From: Hypoxylon rubiginosum
Taxonomy: Eukaryota > Ascomycota > Sordariomycetes > Xylariales > Hypoxylaceae
Direction of reading: 5' to 3'
Length of the DNA: 64,000 nt
Assembly (NCBI GenBank): GCA_902806565.1
Contig: CADCXA010000059.1
Location: 558,001 to 622,000, forward strand
Both the position numbers and the translations under genes were made by a program. This document shows positions 26,057-36,260 of the stretch, piece after piece; positions within the stretch are counted from its first letter, which is position 1; every line of letters begins with the position of its first letter. Under the pieces are notes generated by a model. It had not been told where the DNA came from, did not search any database, and worked only from the letters and a program-made list of their open reading frames with translations.

Positions 26057-26960
26057 TGTGGTGGATGGGATGGTATAAGGTGCGTAGGTAGAGTTAGAAG
26101 CTTGGTGCTTAAAAGCTTCTTAAGGGGGAGGCGAGAAGGAGTGGTAGGTATAAGGAGTAAACCCCCTTTTGCTTGGTAATACGGAGATATGTGAAAGATC
26201 TGGGTGAACTAGAACCTGTAGCCACTTAGTCGTAGACAAGAATTCCCTAGTCAAGAGCAGAAGTAGAGGACATAGGAGTCGAATTGGTTGTTCAGGTCGG
26301 CTTGTGAAAGCTAGAAAATAAATTGCCTTTGGAAACTTCGAAATAAGTCGGTGGGGTCGAGAATGCAGGTCCGAAAAGGAGCTGCGTCACTCAGCACTGT
26401 CAATGACGCTATACTATCTTGGGGGAGGGGCTGAAATCCGGAGTTAACAACTTGTTGGATGGCGAGATGGAGAGCTAGACAGGGGGGTGTGCCTGGAACT
26501 AGGTGGTGGGGGCGGAGTGTCACATGCACTTCCTGAGATTGAAGACATTGAGACATCCATTTAGCATTTGCGAAGAGACAAAAAAAGGCTGGATCTCATC
26601 AAGTTGCGACTTTGTTTTTTTCTACGTCGCAATACGTCGAGGTCGTAATATCCCATAGTACCAGGCACATACAGGTTGGCTGGTTTGATGCCGGTACTTG
26701 GGAAGCGCATTCCTACATGTGCCTTTCTATTCCTGGAAGATGTGCTTCCCGGGGCTCTCTACTCTGAACCACAAGCCAACGTCTCGTCGTATTCAGTGGC
26801 ACTTGTCTCATGTCTCTAGATACACGACATATTAGTCATTCCACGAGCAGAAGTTATCGGAAATTTTACCTTCCTCAATCCACTAGGACCACGAACGAAA
26901 CCGAACACCTCTCGATACCTCGCTTCATACTAGCTCTTCCCACCGTCAAAAGAGAGAGAA
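26057..26960. promoter_or_regulatory. Divergent intergenic region between the Maf and bHLH genes
   Basis: This 904-base interval must contain the promoters of the minus-strand Maf gene and the plus-strand bHLH gene. No TATA box or operator stands out by eye. No gene is supported inside. Confidence 0.45.
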
Positions 26961-27511
26961 ATGTCGGAACCGCGGTCTAAATCTCCTCAGGACGGAGACG
27001 CTTCCTTGGCAGGCCAGGATGATAAACCTCGCCTAACCGAAGAAGAGAAGAAGCAAAACCATATCGCATCAGGTACCTCGGCTGACTCCATATAGCGTTA
27101 CAAGATATTTGCTAACATGAACAACAGAACAGAAGCGGAGAGAGGCGATACGGGCCGGCTTCGACAAACTCTGTAGCCTCGTACCCGGGCTCGAAGGCCA
27201 CGGCCGGTCCGAAGGGTTCGTCCTTAAAGAGACGGTCAAATACATGAGAGCCCAGCTAGTCCGACGCCGCGAGCTGGTCGAACAGGTCGAGGCCAGAGGT
27301 CTACCTGTCTCGGATGAACTGAAAGAGCAAGTTTCCACCTCATTCCGTTACTTTCTCCTACTTTCTCCCCAATCATCTACCCGGGCACCCCGTGCTAACA
27401 TGTCCTGTCTATTGCTACAGGCCAATCAAGATCCTAGAACGACTGGAAGCTCGGGAAAGGGAGAGGGGGTTGGACGAAAAGATAAAAGAAAATTCGGACG
27501 AGGACAGCTGA
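26961..27511 (+). CDS. Small bHLH transcription factor, Ino4-like
   Basis: A 133-residue basic helix-loop-helix protein from three exons: 26961-27072, 27128-27326 and 27421-27511. The basic region reads KQNHIASEQKRREAIRAGF, with the E-box-contacting pattern H-x4-E-x2-R-R. It is followed by helix 1 (FDKLCSLVPGL), a loop and helix 2 (KETVKYMRAQLVRRRELVEQV). A short charged C-terminus reads PIKILERLEAR and ends NSDEDS. The architecture matches the fungal Ino4/MAX-like family, which works as a heterodimer; partner and targets are unknown here. The second intron is unusual: the only junction that restores the conserved LKEPIKILERLEAR frame uses donor GCAAGT at 27327 and acceptor CTACAG at 27420, a GC-AG intron. 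Using the nearby GT at 27331 gives a different, low-complexity tail. Its 3' end lies 90 bases from the convergent threonyl-tRNA synthetase gene. Confidence 0.88.
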
Positions 27512-27601
27512 GAAACAGCTATTGAATATGCTCTTTAACAGAGCATGGGTGTTACGGAACACGTGAATTAAAGGTAGCTATGATATGAAGGCTACGCTGT
27601 G

Positions 27602-29113
27602 TCATTGGTAGGAATTAGCTTTAGTCCTGAGAAGCCCAAGCAGATCTTTCGGCGTCATTTCTTGCATCTCCTGCTTCTGGGGAGCTTTTGTGCTCTCCGC
27701 TCCCGACATATCCACTGTGACTGTCCCGTTAGGTACCTGTCTGGGACCGACGGTCACGATGACACCATAGCCTTTCGACTTAGCCTCGCGCACCTTCTGC
27801 GGGAGACTTCGTGGGCTGTCATCAATATCTACTATTAATTGAGAGGGGTCTACAACTGGACCATCGACCGACCCATCACGGCCCATAAGGATATCTTGGG
27901 CCGACTTGGCCAGCCCTACCACCGGTTCACTATCGTTGACGGTGACTATTATTACCTGTCTCGGGTTCAACCAGAAAGGCCACTTTCCGTCATAGTGCTC
28001 GATAAGGAGAGCCATGAGCCTCTCCACCGAGCCCAAGACAGCCCTGTGGATTAGTACAGGGGTTACAAGTCCAGACTCGGCCAACTTGTCCGGATCGCTG
28101 GTGACTTCACCCCGCCGCTCGAATTCGGGGGCCGGGGCTAGATAACCCAGATCAAATCGTTTTGGGAGCTGAAAGTCGAGCTGTATTGTGGCCGTTTGGT
28201 GTTCCTTGCCATCCGAATCCCTTAGTACGATATCGATCTTGGGTCCGTAGAATGCGCCGTCACCTTCGTTCATAGCCCACTCTTGCCCAGACGCGTCCAG
28301 TGCCCTCTTGAGGGCATTTTCGGCCCCATCCCACTCCTCGGCGGTCCCGATGTAATGATCTGCCGGACGTGTCGATAATGCTAATCGGTATGGGCCCAGT
28401 TTGAAGGTCGAGTACACGACACGCACGAAGTCGAGTGTCTTTTTGATCTCCTCCTCGATTTGTATCGGTCGGCAGAAAATATGACCGTCATCTTGGTGGA
28501 AACGTCGCACTCGCGTCAAGCCGCTCAGAGCTCCGGATACCTCGTTCCGGTGCAGTGGGGAAAAGTCGGCGTACCGAATAGGCAAGTGTCTGTAGCTCCG
28601 CCGTTGGGATGCGAAGATTAGGCAGTGGCCTGGACAGTTCATGGGCTTGAGACCATACTCGTCCTCCTCGTCGCCGGCGGTGGAACTATCGCTTCGCGAG
28701 GGCGATGTGCTCGTTACCGTGTACATATCATCGCTGTAATTTTCCAAATGGCCCGACTTTCGCCATAGCGCCTTTTTGTAGATGGTGGGTGTGATGACCT
28801 CGTCGAACCCGTACCGTACATATTGTTTCCGAAGAAACTCGACAAGGCGGTTGAAGATGCGGGTGCCATTAGGCAGCAGGATCGGCGACCCGGGACTGTA
28901 TATGGAGGTAGTGAACAGCTCTTGTTGGACGCCGAGCTGTCGGTGATCGGCGGGCGGTTTCGGTGGGAGACCCGAGGTGGAGTGGGATGAACAGGTTCGG
29001 TAGCAGAGGCATTTAAAGGGGAACGACTCGGTTCGTGTTCGTGTTCGAGGTGGAGGCACGCATCTCGATATATGAGGGCGTATCCTCACTATGGTTCGTG
29101 CGAACATGAGCAT
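27602..29113 (-). CDS. MST1: Mitochondrial threonyl-tRNA synthetase
   Basis: A class II aminoacyl-tRNA synthetase that charges tRNA-Thr in mitochondria. It is a single exon of 503 residues on the minus strand from ATG 29113; a second Met is at residue 3. The first 45 residues are rich in Arg, Ser and Thr and poor in acidic residues, as in a mitochondrial targeting peptide. The TGS and editing domains of the cytosolic enzyme are absent, matching yeast Mst1. Motif 1 lies around GTRIFNRLVEFLRKQYVRYG. The zinc/active-site Cys is in LKPMNCPGH. Motif 2 is FSPLHRNEVSGALSGLTRVRRF with FHQDDGHIF. Motif 3 is HRAVLGSVERLMALLIEHY, and the anticodon-binding domain follows from about residue 390 (NPRQVIIVTV). 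A Ser/Asp/Glu-rich insertion precedes LKPMNCPGH. The assignment is firm and the localisation is inferred. Confidence 0.95.
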   Translation of the reverse strand: MLMFARTIVRIRPHISRCVPPPRTRTRTESFPFKCLCYRTCSSHSTSGLPPKPPADHRQLGVQQELFTTSIYSPGSPILLPNGTRIFNRLVEFLRKQYVRYGFDEVITPTIYKKALWRKSGHLENYSDDMYTVTSTSPSRSDSSTAGDEEDEYGLKPMNCPGHCLIFASQRRSYRHLPIRYADFSPLHRNEVSGALSGLTRVRRFHQDDGHIFCRPIQIEEEIKKTLDFVRVVYSTFKLGPYRLALSTRPADHYIGTAEEWDGAENALKRALDASGQEWAMNEGDGAFYGPKIDIVLRDSDGKEHQTATIQLDFQLPKRFDLGYLAPAPEFERRGEVTSDPDKLAESGLVTPVLIHRAVLGSVERLMALLIEHYDGKWPFWLNPRQVIIVTVNDSEPVVGLAKSAQDILMGRDGSVDGPVVDPSQLIVDIDDSPRSLPQKVREAKSKGYGVIVTVGPRQVPNGTVTVDMSGAESTKAPQKQEMQEMTPKDLLGLLRTKANSYQ

Positions 29114-29935
29114 GCCGCCAATTTTTGGATCATGATTGGATGAAAAAGCTCAACGCGGAATACCCAGCAAAAATTAGGAGCTGAAGGTTTACACAGTGAG
29201 AAATGTCAACATGAAAATTGGAGAATCAAGCAGGGATTGGTAGCTAGCTCCCTAGCTCCCTGTCCCTCTTGAAGCTTGACGCGCTAGTCCAAATAAGAAT
29301 TTAATTGAAAAACAAGGACCATTTCGGCAACCGTATAGGGTACTCGCGCCATACGGTCTCTTGTCTGCCTAGAGCATGTACATATACCCCAGACCATTGA
29401 ACATCGTACACGTACAGATCCAATCACACGCCACAACGTCAAGCCCGCGCGAACCCGTGACATGAAGTCATCCGCGACCAATTCACGATATCGCGTCTTA
29501 TAAGGCTGATGAGTCTCTCTTTTCGACCCTACACACTTCTTCAAGACAAGCGACTATCATATGAAACCCTACTCATTTCCACCTTGCTCCCATAGCTTCC
29601 AACTTTCCATATGAGTCACTCCAAGTCGATTTGCAACCCCTGTTTATCGAGACCCAACTAGAGTCGACTGTCTTGGCATTTAGATAGGTATATATTAACC
29701 TACGCATCTGCCTTGCAACTTGCACAACAACAATCACATACGACCGAAAACGATACTAGGTAATATTACCAGGACTCGGGCCCTAGTACGACGTACCTAC
29801 GGATTTTTCGGAAACGGCCAATACATAGTTCGATACATACCTTGTTCCTCGACTAATCTTCAACGCACACCACGGCAACTCTCGCCACACGGGCTATGAG
29901 AACATAAGTCGGTCCTCACATCACTCGCTAAAAAT
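29114..29935. promoter_or_regulatory. Divergent intergenic region between the synthetase and membrane-protein genes
   Basis: These 822 bases separate the start codons of two oppositely transcribed genes and must hold both promoters. No gene or clear TATA box is seen. Confidence 0.45.
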
Positions 29936-31627
29936 ATGGCGCGGTCCCGAAGATCAAATCTCCCCGTCGAGGATTCCTGGCGCCTGGTAGAAGGAGGCGA
30001 GAACGACAGCTTCGACACGGCTATAGTTCAAGATCCCTTTGAAGATGACCCTTTTATATATAGCAGCCAATCGCAACGATCCTCTCAGCCCATATCATCC
30101 CAGGGCCTCAGCATCGGATCTCAGGACAGCATTCGCGATTTTGCCGACCGCGCAGATGATGAAGAGGTCATATTGCGGGCCCCTTTTCAGCCCTCACTTT
30201 CTTCAACAAGGCATATGTCCACGGACAAAGACAGAACACCCGTTCCTGAGTTCTTTATGCCAACCATTCCGGTTGGTAGCCAACAAAGTGATTATAATTC
30301 ACCAACGGCTGATGCACTGCGGCTATTAAAGAGAAGGGGCATTCGCCAGGGAAACACCAGATCAACTTCGCAAAATCCCAGATACAGACCAAACACTCCA
30401 CCAAACAGACCGTCTCTTACACAGCGATTTACCTCTTCTGCTCCTGAATTTTTATTCGACTTTGCTGCCTGGCTTCTCGGTATCCTCCGCTTGGCCTTCC
30501 GCTACGCACAGTGGCCGCTCGCAATGATGCTTGCTATCTACTTAACTATCGGCGCATGCATGATGGCCAAAGACATGCTTGTCAACTCCCTTCATGCACC
30601 GTTTGCGCCTCTATGCCACGTACCTGGCGCCTCTCTAATCAACCTCCCATTTTGTCCGGACGTGTCGTCGCATGCGGGATCACGAGATGGCTCGTCGGTG
30701 GAGTTCGACGAGCTGATGAGCGTGCAATCCCAGTTCGAGAAAGTGCTAGAAGACTCCGCGCAGGGCGTTTCGCTACCGATGGAGATGAAGCGGTCGGAAG
30801 CATCCGTTCGTGACCTCCGCACCATGGTCAAATACAGCGAGTTGCCGACACGCGACGAGCTAGTTCACGAGTTCGATAACTACATCGACAGCATCCGCGC
30901 CAGCTCCAACGACCTGACTATGTTCAACACCCACGTCGGCAGCGCGGTCGACAGCGTCATCAGCATCAACCGGTGGACGACGCGGTTCATCGACTCGATC
31001 GCGACGAACCGCGAGGCCAACGACAACATGGTGTCGCGCTTGAGCGGTTGGGTGTTCTCGCCGTTCCAAGTGTCCGTGTTCGACGAGCGCGCGCTGCTAG
31101 GGAAGTACATCGAGCACACGTCGCTGGTGTCGGACAAGATCTCGAACCTGATCGTCGAAGCGAAGGCGATCCAGCGGCAGCTCGGCCAGGCCGAGAGCAG
31201 CCTGGGGCTGATCCACGAGCACGCCGTGCGCACGGGCAACGCCGTAAAGGAGAAGAAGTCCGAGGTCTTCTGGGACATCTGGACGCTCGTGGGCGCCAAC
31301 AACCGCCGCCTGCACAACCTCAAGTCCCAGCTGCATCTATTGGAGCAGGTCGAGGTCCAGCGGACCTCGGCCGCCGCCCGTCTCGACGTCCTGATCCATG
31401 ACCTGTACGACATCAACACGAAGCTAGAAGACCTGCGGGACAGGGTCACGGCACCTGAGCTGGTGGCTGACACGGCAGCTATCCCGCTCAGCGTCCACAT
31501 TGAGACCATCAATGCCGGCGTCGAGAGGCTCGAGGCCGCGCGCAGCCGCATCCGCGCCGAGGAGAACGAGAGGCTTCAGCAGGCGCTGCATAGGTCGAGA
31601 GAAGACGATCGTTTGATCGACGGTTAA
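29936..31627 (+). CDS. Membrane protein with long coiled coils, unknown function
   Basis: I do not recognise a named family; it looks like a conserved fungal hypothetical protein. One exon encodes 563 residues from the first ATG. Residues 1-170 are polar and Ser/Gln/Arg-rich, with many SQ and SP sites, and probably cytosolic and disordered. A hydrophobic region at about 175-215 (FDFAAWLLGILRLAFRYAQW, then PLAMMLAIYLTIGACMMA) could form one hairpin or two membrane segments. It is followed by a short Cys-containing stretch (PLCHVPGASLINLPFCP). The remaining 330 residues are helical, with heptad-like patterns (for example IEAKAIQRQLGQAESSLGLI) and strong coiled-coil character up to the C-terminus. 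The second half is much more GC-rich than the first. A role in organelle or nuclear membrane architecture is possible, but this is only inference. Confidence 0.85.
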   Translation: MARSRRSNLPVEDSWRLVEGGENDSFDTAIVQDPFEDDPFIYSSQSQRSSQPISSQGLSIGSQDSIRDFADRADDEEVILRAPFQPSLSSTRHMSTDKDRTPVPEFFMPTIPVGSQQSDYNSPTADALRLLKRRGIRQGNTRSTSQNPRYRPNTPPNRPSLTQRFTSSAPEFLFDFAAWLLGILRLAFRYAQWPLAMMLAIYLTIGACMMAKDMLVNSLHAPFAPLCHVPGASLINLPFCPDVSSHAGSRDGSSVEFDELMSVQSQFEKVLEDSAQGVSLPMEMKRSEASVRDLRTMVKYSELPTRDELVHEFDNYIDSIRASSNDLTMFNTHVGSAVDSVISINRWTTRFIDSIATNREANDNMVSRLSGWVFSPFQVSVFDERALLGKYIEHTSLVSDKISNLIVEAKAIQRQLGQAESSLGLIHEHAVRTGNAVKEKKSEVFWDIWTLVGANNRRLHNLKSQLHLLEQVEVQRTSAAARLDVLIHDLYDINTKLEDLRDRVTAPELVADTAAIPLSVHIETINAGVERLEAARSRIRAEENERLQQALHRSREDDRLIDG

Positions 31628-32862
31628 CGGATTGATTTAGGCATTGCGCTTTACGAGTAGGCTATACGAATTCTAAACATTATGAGAGTATGGGTTGCCG
31701 GAGTTTAGGAATTGAATACCGCATGTGACCTATATACAACATAGGAAAGGGGGGTATTATTGAGCATGGATATTTGCAAGCGAACTCTTAGGACACTAGA
31801 ATTTCTAAGGTGGGGTACGGTTTAGTTATGAAAGACTACCTAGGAGGTAGATAGCAACACGAAATCATGTATAGATTATCTGTGCCTATTCAATACCTTG
31901 AAACTAACCTCTAACACATGATGATAGGTAGAGTCCAATTTCGACCTTCGCCCAGATTCTTGGTAGCCGTGCGTGCCCCCAATATCAGAGCGTGGAGTAT
32001 AGAAAATTATTATAAGAATGCACCAGACGAGAGGAGGGCCAGACCATGAGTTGACGGAGCGGCATCATTTAGTTCTCTAGGATGGGTAACCTCGAGTATT
32101 CGATAATGAAATAGGGGGAAGCTGAGGACTAAAGAACCCCCAACCCTTGAATTTTGATTCAGGGGTAATACTCATATTCCACAACAACAGCCGTGGTTCC
32201 AAAATGCGAGCCTTTCTGTTCAATGACGTGCCCTTTCATCTTTTAATTCCTTGTTTGCTAATGTTGTTTTCTACTTTGTCATTATTCACTGTTTGCTTGT
32301 GCCCCTCTGACGTTCTGAATGGAGGCAGCAAACTACTACTTTAGGGTTATAGTATACTATATTAAGAAGATTTATGCCGAACTATCAAAAAATTCGTCCG
32401 ATTCAGACGACTTCGGCGCTCTGAGTATTACGGATGTTGTGCCGCTGAGTGTTACTTTGTTAGGATCATGCCAGAATTCCCGTTCTTGACTTGAGCTTCC
32501 TTGCATACTTTAGTTGAGTAAGGATGTATCACGGAAGCCACCGATCCTAAAATCTCGTTGGCTCGATTCCTCTATCGATTCAGTCAACGGTACCATATTA
32601 CCCCGGCGTGATTACCTCAAGGTGTACAACATAGACTGACCAGATACTTCGACCGTGTCTCGTAAGATACACCTATGCCAAGAAGTAAATGCCGGACTTT
32701 ATTCTCTCACGCAGTGGCCGCTGATATTGATTGCCCATTTTGTGCAGTCGAGTTGCCATATTCCTTAGTTGTCAAGCGTTTCAAGTAATGGTAACAATAG
32801 TCTGATATTCGGCAGAAGCGGCACCACCCCTTGGCAATGAATAAGAATACTGCCCCAAAGTG
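31628..32862. other. Gene-free stretch
   Basis: I see no gene in this 1.2 kb. It holds the 3' flank of the coiled-coil protein, a palindrome-motif copy at 31835-31852, and the upstream region of the small Gly/Ser-rich protein gene. Confidence 0.5.
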
Positions 32863-32870
32863 TATATAAG
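32863..32870 (+). promoter_or_regulatory. TATA box of the small Gly/Ser-rich protein gene
   Basis: TATATAAG lies 160 bases upstream of ATG 33030. It is followed by an A/C-rich leader containing two 18-base direct repeats (32960-32977 and 32978-32995, differing at two positions). This is a textbook arrangement for a strongly expressed small fungal gene. Confidence 0.6.
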
Positions 32871-32959
32871 GGCTTCGTCGACCCTTGGAAACTAATCTAT
32901 CTAGTCAAGAAGCACACAAGAATCAACAGCTTAAACTTCAACAATATCACTGTAGACAG

Positions 32960-32995
32960 TCTACAACCCATTCTCAATCTACAATCCATTCCCAA
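32960..32995 (+). repeat. Two tandem 18-base repeats in the presumed 5' leader
   Basis: The units TCTACAACCCATTCTCAA and TCTACAATCCATTCCCAA are adjacent and differ by two C/T changes. A third partial unit begins at 32996. They lie between the TATA box and the start codon, so they would be in the mRNA leader. Confidence 0.8.
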
Positions 32996-33029
32996 TCTAG
33001 CAACCCGCCAGAACCACTTTTGCTGCAAG

Positions 33030-33263
33030 ATGTCTTCTAACGACAAGGGCGGTAGTTCCGGACGCGGCGGCGGCAGCTCTGGAGGCGGCGGCGGCAGCTC
33101 TGGAGGCGGAGGCGGCAGCTCTGGACGCGAAGGGGAGATGACGGGATCTAACGCCTCGGGCACGCGCGGTGGACATCACGAGAACACCGGCACCAGCAAT
33201 TCGAAGGGCGGCAAGGGAGGCCACTCAGGCCACCATCACAGCAGCAAGAACAAGGGTAGTTGA
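33030..33263 (+). CDS. Small Gly/Ser/His-rich protein
   Basis: A 77-residue low-complexity protein with no recognisable domain. The N-terminal half is built of three 21-base DNA repeats (33060-33080, 33081-33101 and 33102-33122), giving GGGGGSS-type units. The C-terminal half is rich in Gly, Ser, Asn, His and Lys, ending GKGGHSGHHHSSKNKGS. There is no signal peptide or membrane segment, so an intrinsically disordered cytosolic protein is likely. The clear TATA box, leader and single uninterrupted frame argue that it is real despite its composition. The His-rich tail could bind metal; that is inference. The repeat unit is prone to copy-number change between strains. Confidence 0.6.
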   Translation: MSSNDKGGSSGRGGGSSGGGGGSSGGGGGSSGREGEMTGSNASGTRGGHHENTGTSNSKGGKGGHSGHHHSSKNKGS

Positions 33264-34068
33264 TGGATATTCACCATATCTGTCTGTCCGGGGTTCTCGA
33301 GACTTTGGCATGTCTTCTAACTAGACGTTGAGCTATGGTCAATTGACAACACATTTTGGAGCGTTTCACATGCAGGATCTGCTAAATTCAAGTGAACTTG
33401 TAACTTGTCTTAAGCATCTTACATAGCTACTTTATTCCTGGTGAAATAACTAATGGGTGCTTTTGGTACATCCAACTGGGCAAACCCTCAATACTATGTG
33501 AATTGTTATAAATCCGTCGACGACTTACAAGATTTCTCAAATTCCTCTGGGAAATTTTATTATTTAGTCCTTCCAAGAGCTCATAGCCTTGTTGCTATTC
33601 CACCGGGGAAATCTATCTTCTAAATCTCAATTCTAGAATCCGCCTGCTTTTACTAGAGCTGATCGACATACTTGCTGCAAGCTACAAGGTGAAAATGGAA
33701 AATTACCTAGTCACGGACAGAGCGTTTTGTTGGGAGCGAAAAGATTTGTGAGAAACTATTGTTCAACTTTGGGTGACAAGTAGCGCGATGACCATGCGTT
33801 TCTGAACCCCTGACCCCTGATTAATAGTTGAAATGACACATCACTTATATACGCCGCAACAGCACGACGGAGTCTGAACAGGAGCTGCCAAGCTATGATT
33901 ACTTGGTAGTGACTGGACAGCAAGTACCATCTTTAGGGAAACAGGAAAGCAACTTGTGACTTTCGAAGTTCTATTTGAAGGCACGCTTCCCCCGCCTTTC
34001 TCAATTCCTCGCGCTCCTTCTTCCCAAACCACAGCTAGCGGAATACCAACCATACCTACCAAACAAAT
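33264..34068. other. Intergenic stretch
   Basis: No gene is supported here. It separates two small plus-strand genes and presumably holds the promoter of the second. Confidence 0.5.
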
Positions 34069-34557
34069 ATGACAACGCCAACGGCTATGTTGGACGAGAC
34101 GCCCGGGGAGGAGCTGCAGCAGCAGCCGGTCACTTACTTGCCTGTTGTAATCATTGCGTTGACACGCGCCATGGAACTCTTCAAGCAACGGAAGACGACG
34201 TCCAAGTTCTGGATCGAGAAGGGACTCGGCAAACGTGTCATTGAATCTCAGCCCTTCGCCCTGGTTATAGGGACAAACACCACGCCCGCCGAGAGGGACT
34301 ACGTCCGCATCAAGCTGCAGCGGCCGTGCCCGTCCACGGTCATGGAGACGGAGTGGATGTCGGCCCCCCACACAGCAATCAAGGGCCAAATCGTCGAGGC
34401 CTGGGAGGGCCGCCAGATCGCCGTCTTTCCGCTCATCATGCGTGATCCCGGGATCTTCCGCCTCAAGATCGACATGATGGAGTACGGCGGCGAGGAATAT
34501 ATGCGAGAGTCGGATAAAGTTATTACCACGCTGTACACGGACAACTTCACCGTTTAG
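34069..34557 (+). CDS. Small unknown protein, possibly velvet-fold related
   Basis: A single-exon frame of 162 residues with GC-rich, coding-like third positions. I do not recognise it with confidence. The C-terminal third reads FPLIMRDPGIFRLKIDMMEYGG and ends TTLYTDNFTV. That is reminiscent of the end of fungal velvet domains, where a pressure-sensitive pattern of FPDLSVR, GxYRLxF and SDPFTVY is usual. The N-terminal half does not show the velvet signature (RARACGFG-like or DRRPIDPPP-like), and there is no nuclear localisation signal. If related, it would be a truncated or highly diverged member. There is no signal peptide, and neighbours give no functional hint. The velvet idea is weak inference; the existence of a gene is moderately supported by frame length and the stop shortly after the conserved-looking end. 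Confidence 0.55.
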   Translation: MTTPTAMLDETPGEELQQQPVTYLPVVIIALTRAMELFKQRKTTSKFWIEKGLGKRVIESQPFALVIGTNTTPAERDYVRIKLQRPCPSTVMETEWMSAPHTAIKGQIVEAWEGRQIAVFPLIMRDPGIFRLKIDMMEYGGEEYMRESDKVITTLYTDNFTV

Positions 34558-35432
34558 CGGCAGGGAAAGTGATGATCAGATCAGAGCGGGGGGAAGCTGC
34601 GATTCGGAGGCGCGAAACACTTGATAATGAAGATGAACACCGGGGACTGAAGTCGGGGGGGTGGTCGGGTTTGACGCGGGATTGTCAGGCAACACTTATG
34701 TTGGCTCTTGATTCAGGCAAACGTTGGGACCGACAATGCTTGGGTTCATCAACAAGAACGTATTCGTTCTTGAGAAATGTTTTCCCTAAAGAATACGCCA
34801 GTTTCTATCCTCACTAGTGCAAACCCTGAATCTCATATATATATGCCCTATTCTCTAAGCCACTTGCGTATTGCATCAACCTTGAGAGTGTTTGAGTACT
34901 CTAGTCTAGTTCACTGAGGATAGCTCCGTTAAGTTAACGAACGAGTCTGTGGACGGACTTGTGTGCCCTGTAAGCGAAAATAAACTGCCGCTTTGTGTGC
35001 TGTTCATCGAAACCGCACCCGTTCACGAATTACACGGATAAGTCGAGGTGGGTGAGCAGACTCTATTACTGTATAAATTCAAACTAATTCGTTATGCTAG
35101 AGTCACAAGCAGGCTTATATCGCCCGACCCATCCCTAAATGTCATGAGTAAATCGACAAGCAACTCCGTAAGCGACATCTCCTTAACGAAAAGCCCGGGA
35201 CCTTGCTCCGCGTACACCTGTTCTGAATCTAAACTATACCGCAACGCTACTTCGTATACCTTCCGAAATCCCGCCTTCGGTCTCTTGCCACCCACATTCG
35301 ATTGCTGCCACTCGCTATACCCTCTCACTGCCTCGTCTCTGAGCTCTGGGATGTTGAAGCAGTGGAGTGGCGGATCGAGAGACCTGCGATTACACGGTTG
35401 TAGAATTCGATTTGGAATATGACAAGGCAATT
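34558..35432. other. Intergenic stretch
   Basis: No gene is supported. A 122-codon frame on the minus strand (35092-35460) lacks an ATG and is opposed by a similar-sized plus frame, so neither is called. Confidence 0.45.
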
Positions 35433-36260
35433 TCAATCGTAGTCCGAATCGTTCTTCCAATAGGGATCGCGTCTCCTCCGATCATATTCCTCCGTCCATA
35501 GTTCTTCTACCCTTTCCTCTTCTCTCTTCATGTCGAGACGAAACTGTTCATTATCATACGCAATACAATCCTCCTCATTATCAAATTCAACTCGATCATC
35601 ACAGGAGATCCAAGTCTTCTTTGGAAGCTTTGTGGTGGTCACCGCCCATCCGTAGCCGCGCAGCTTCTCCATCACATCATCGTCTATATCCTCTCCGGGA
35701 TACACTTCGAAGTTGATATTGACCTTTCTCAAGGAAGTAATAGTTCTAAAGCGCGTGTTGAGTAGATCCGTTGCCTCAGTTGCAATTTGCGAAATACCGA
35801 GCGCGTAGCTGCGGTCATCGGGCGGAACCAAAAGCTCGAGAGTCCTGATGCTGGTACATGTATCTCGAATAAGCTCTAGATTTTCAACATGCCCTTTCCG
35901 AAGCTCAGCAGTACGAAGGCGGGAATGGTCAAAACTAGGGAAAGTGATGCAAATATGTTGAATAAGGCTTGCTCGAGACCCGATTTGGCCTAGGAATGGT
36001 GCAATGTGAGCGATGTCCGTGCGACCGGAGAATACTTGAGGGAACCAGAAGCGATTATTCGAATAGAGTAGTGGAGTGGCCTCGCGATGCACTTGCTTGC
36101 TAACACGGAGAAGAGCGGGACAAAGTCCATCCCTTTTGGATCGAAAGAGAGGTGGTGACGGTGGGCCATGATCAGCCGCGAAGTCTATCGTTTCGTCGAG
36201 AACGAGGAGTTCCGAGTAGATACTGAGTCGGATCTCAGTTGCGAATTCGAAAAATTTCAT
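35433..36260 (-). CDS. 2EXR/F-box-like fungal protein
   Basis: A 275-residue, single-exon protein of the large fungal family usually annotated 2EXR or F-box-like. The N-terminus FFEFATEIRLSIYSELL matches the LPxEIRxxIY signature. The second signature follows as ALLRVSKQVHREATPLLYSNNRF at about residues 50-72. The middle (about 85-200) is weakly hydrophobic and Leu-patterned, and the tail is highly charged (EEDCIAYDNEQFRLDMKREEERVEELWTEEYDRRRRD, given here as positions about 228-265). The start is the ATG at 36260. Function is not known for this family; substrate-adaptor roles have been suggested from the F-box resemblance only. Confidence 0.8.
   Translation of the reverse strand: MKFFEFATEIRLSIYSELLVLDETIDFAADHGPPSPPLFRSKRDGLCPALLRVSKQVHREATPLLYSNNRFWFPQVFSGRTDIAHIAPFLGQIGSRASLIQHICITFPSFDHSRLRTAELRKGHVENLELIRDTCTSIRTLELLVPPDDRSYALGISQIATEATDLLNTRFRTITSLRKVNINFEVYPGEDIDDDVMEKLRGYGWAVTTTKLPKKTWISCDDRVEFDNEEDCIAYDNEQFRLDMKREEERVEELWTEEYDRRRRDPYWKNDSDYD

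Noticed and set aside
33841..34389. 182-codon minus-strand frame over the small 34.1 kb gene
   Set aside because: No domain is visible, and the plus-strand frame has better composition, an ATG in good context and a conserved-looking end.
35092..35460. 122-codon minus-strand frame overlapping the end of the 2EXR gene
   Set aside because: It has no ATG near its beginning and no splice link to the upstream gene; an equally long plus-strand frame overlaps it.
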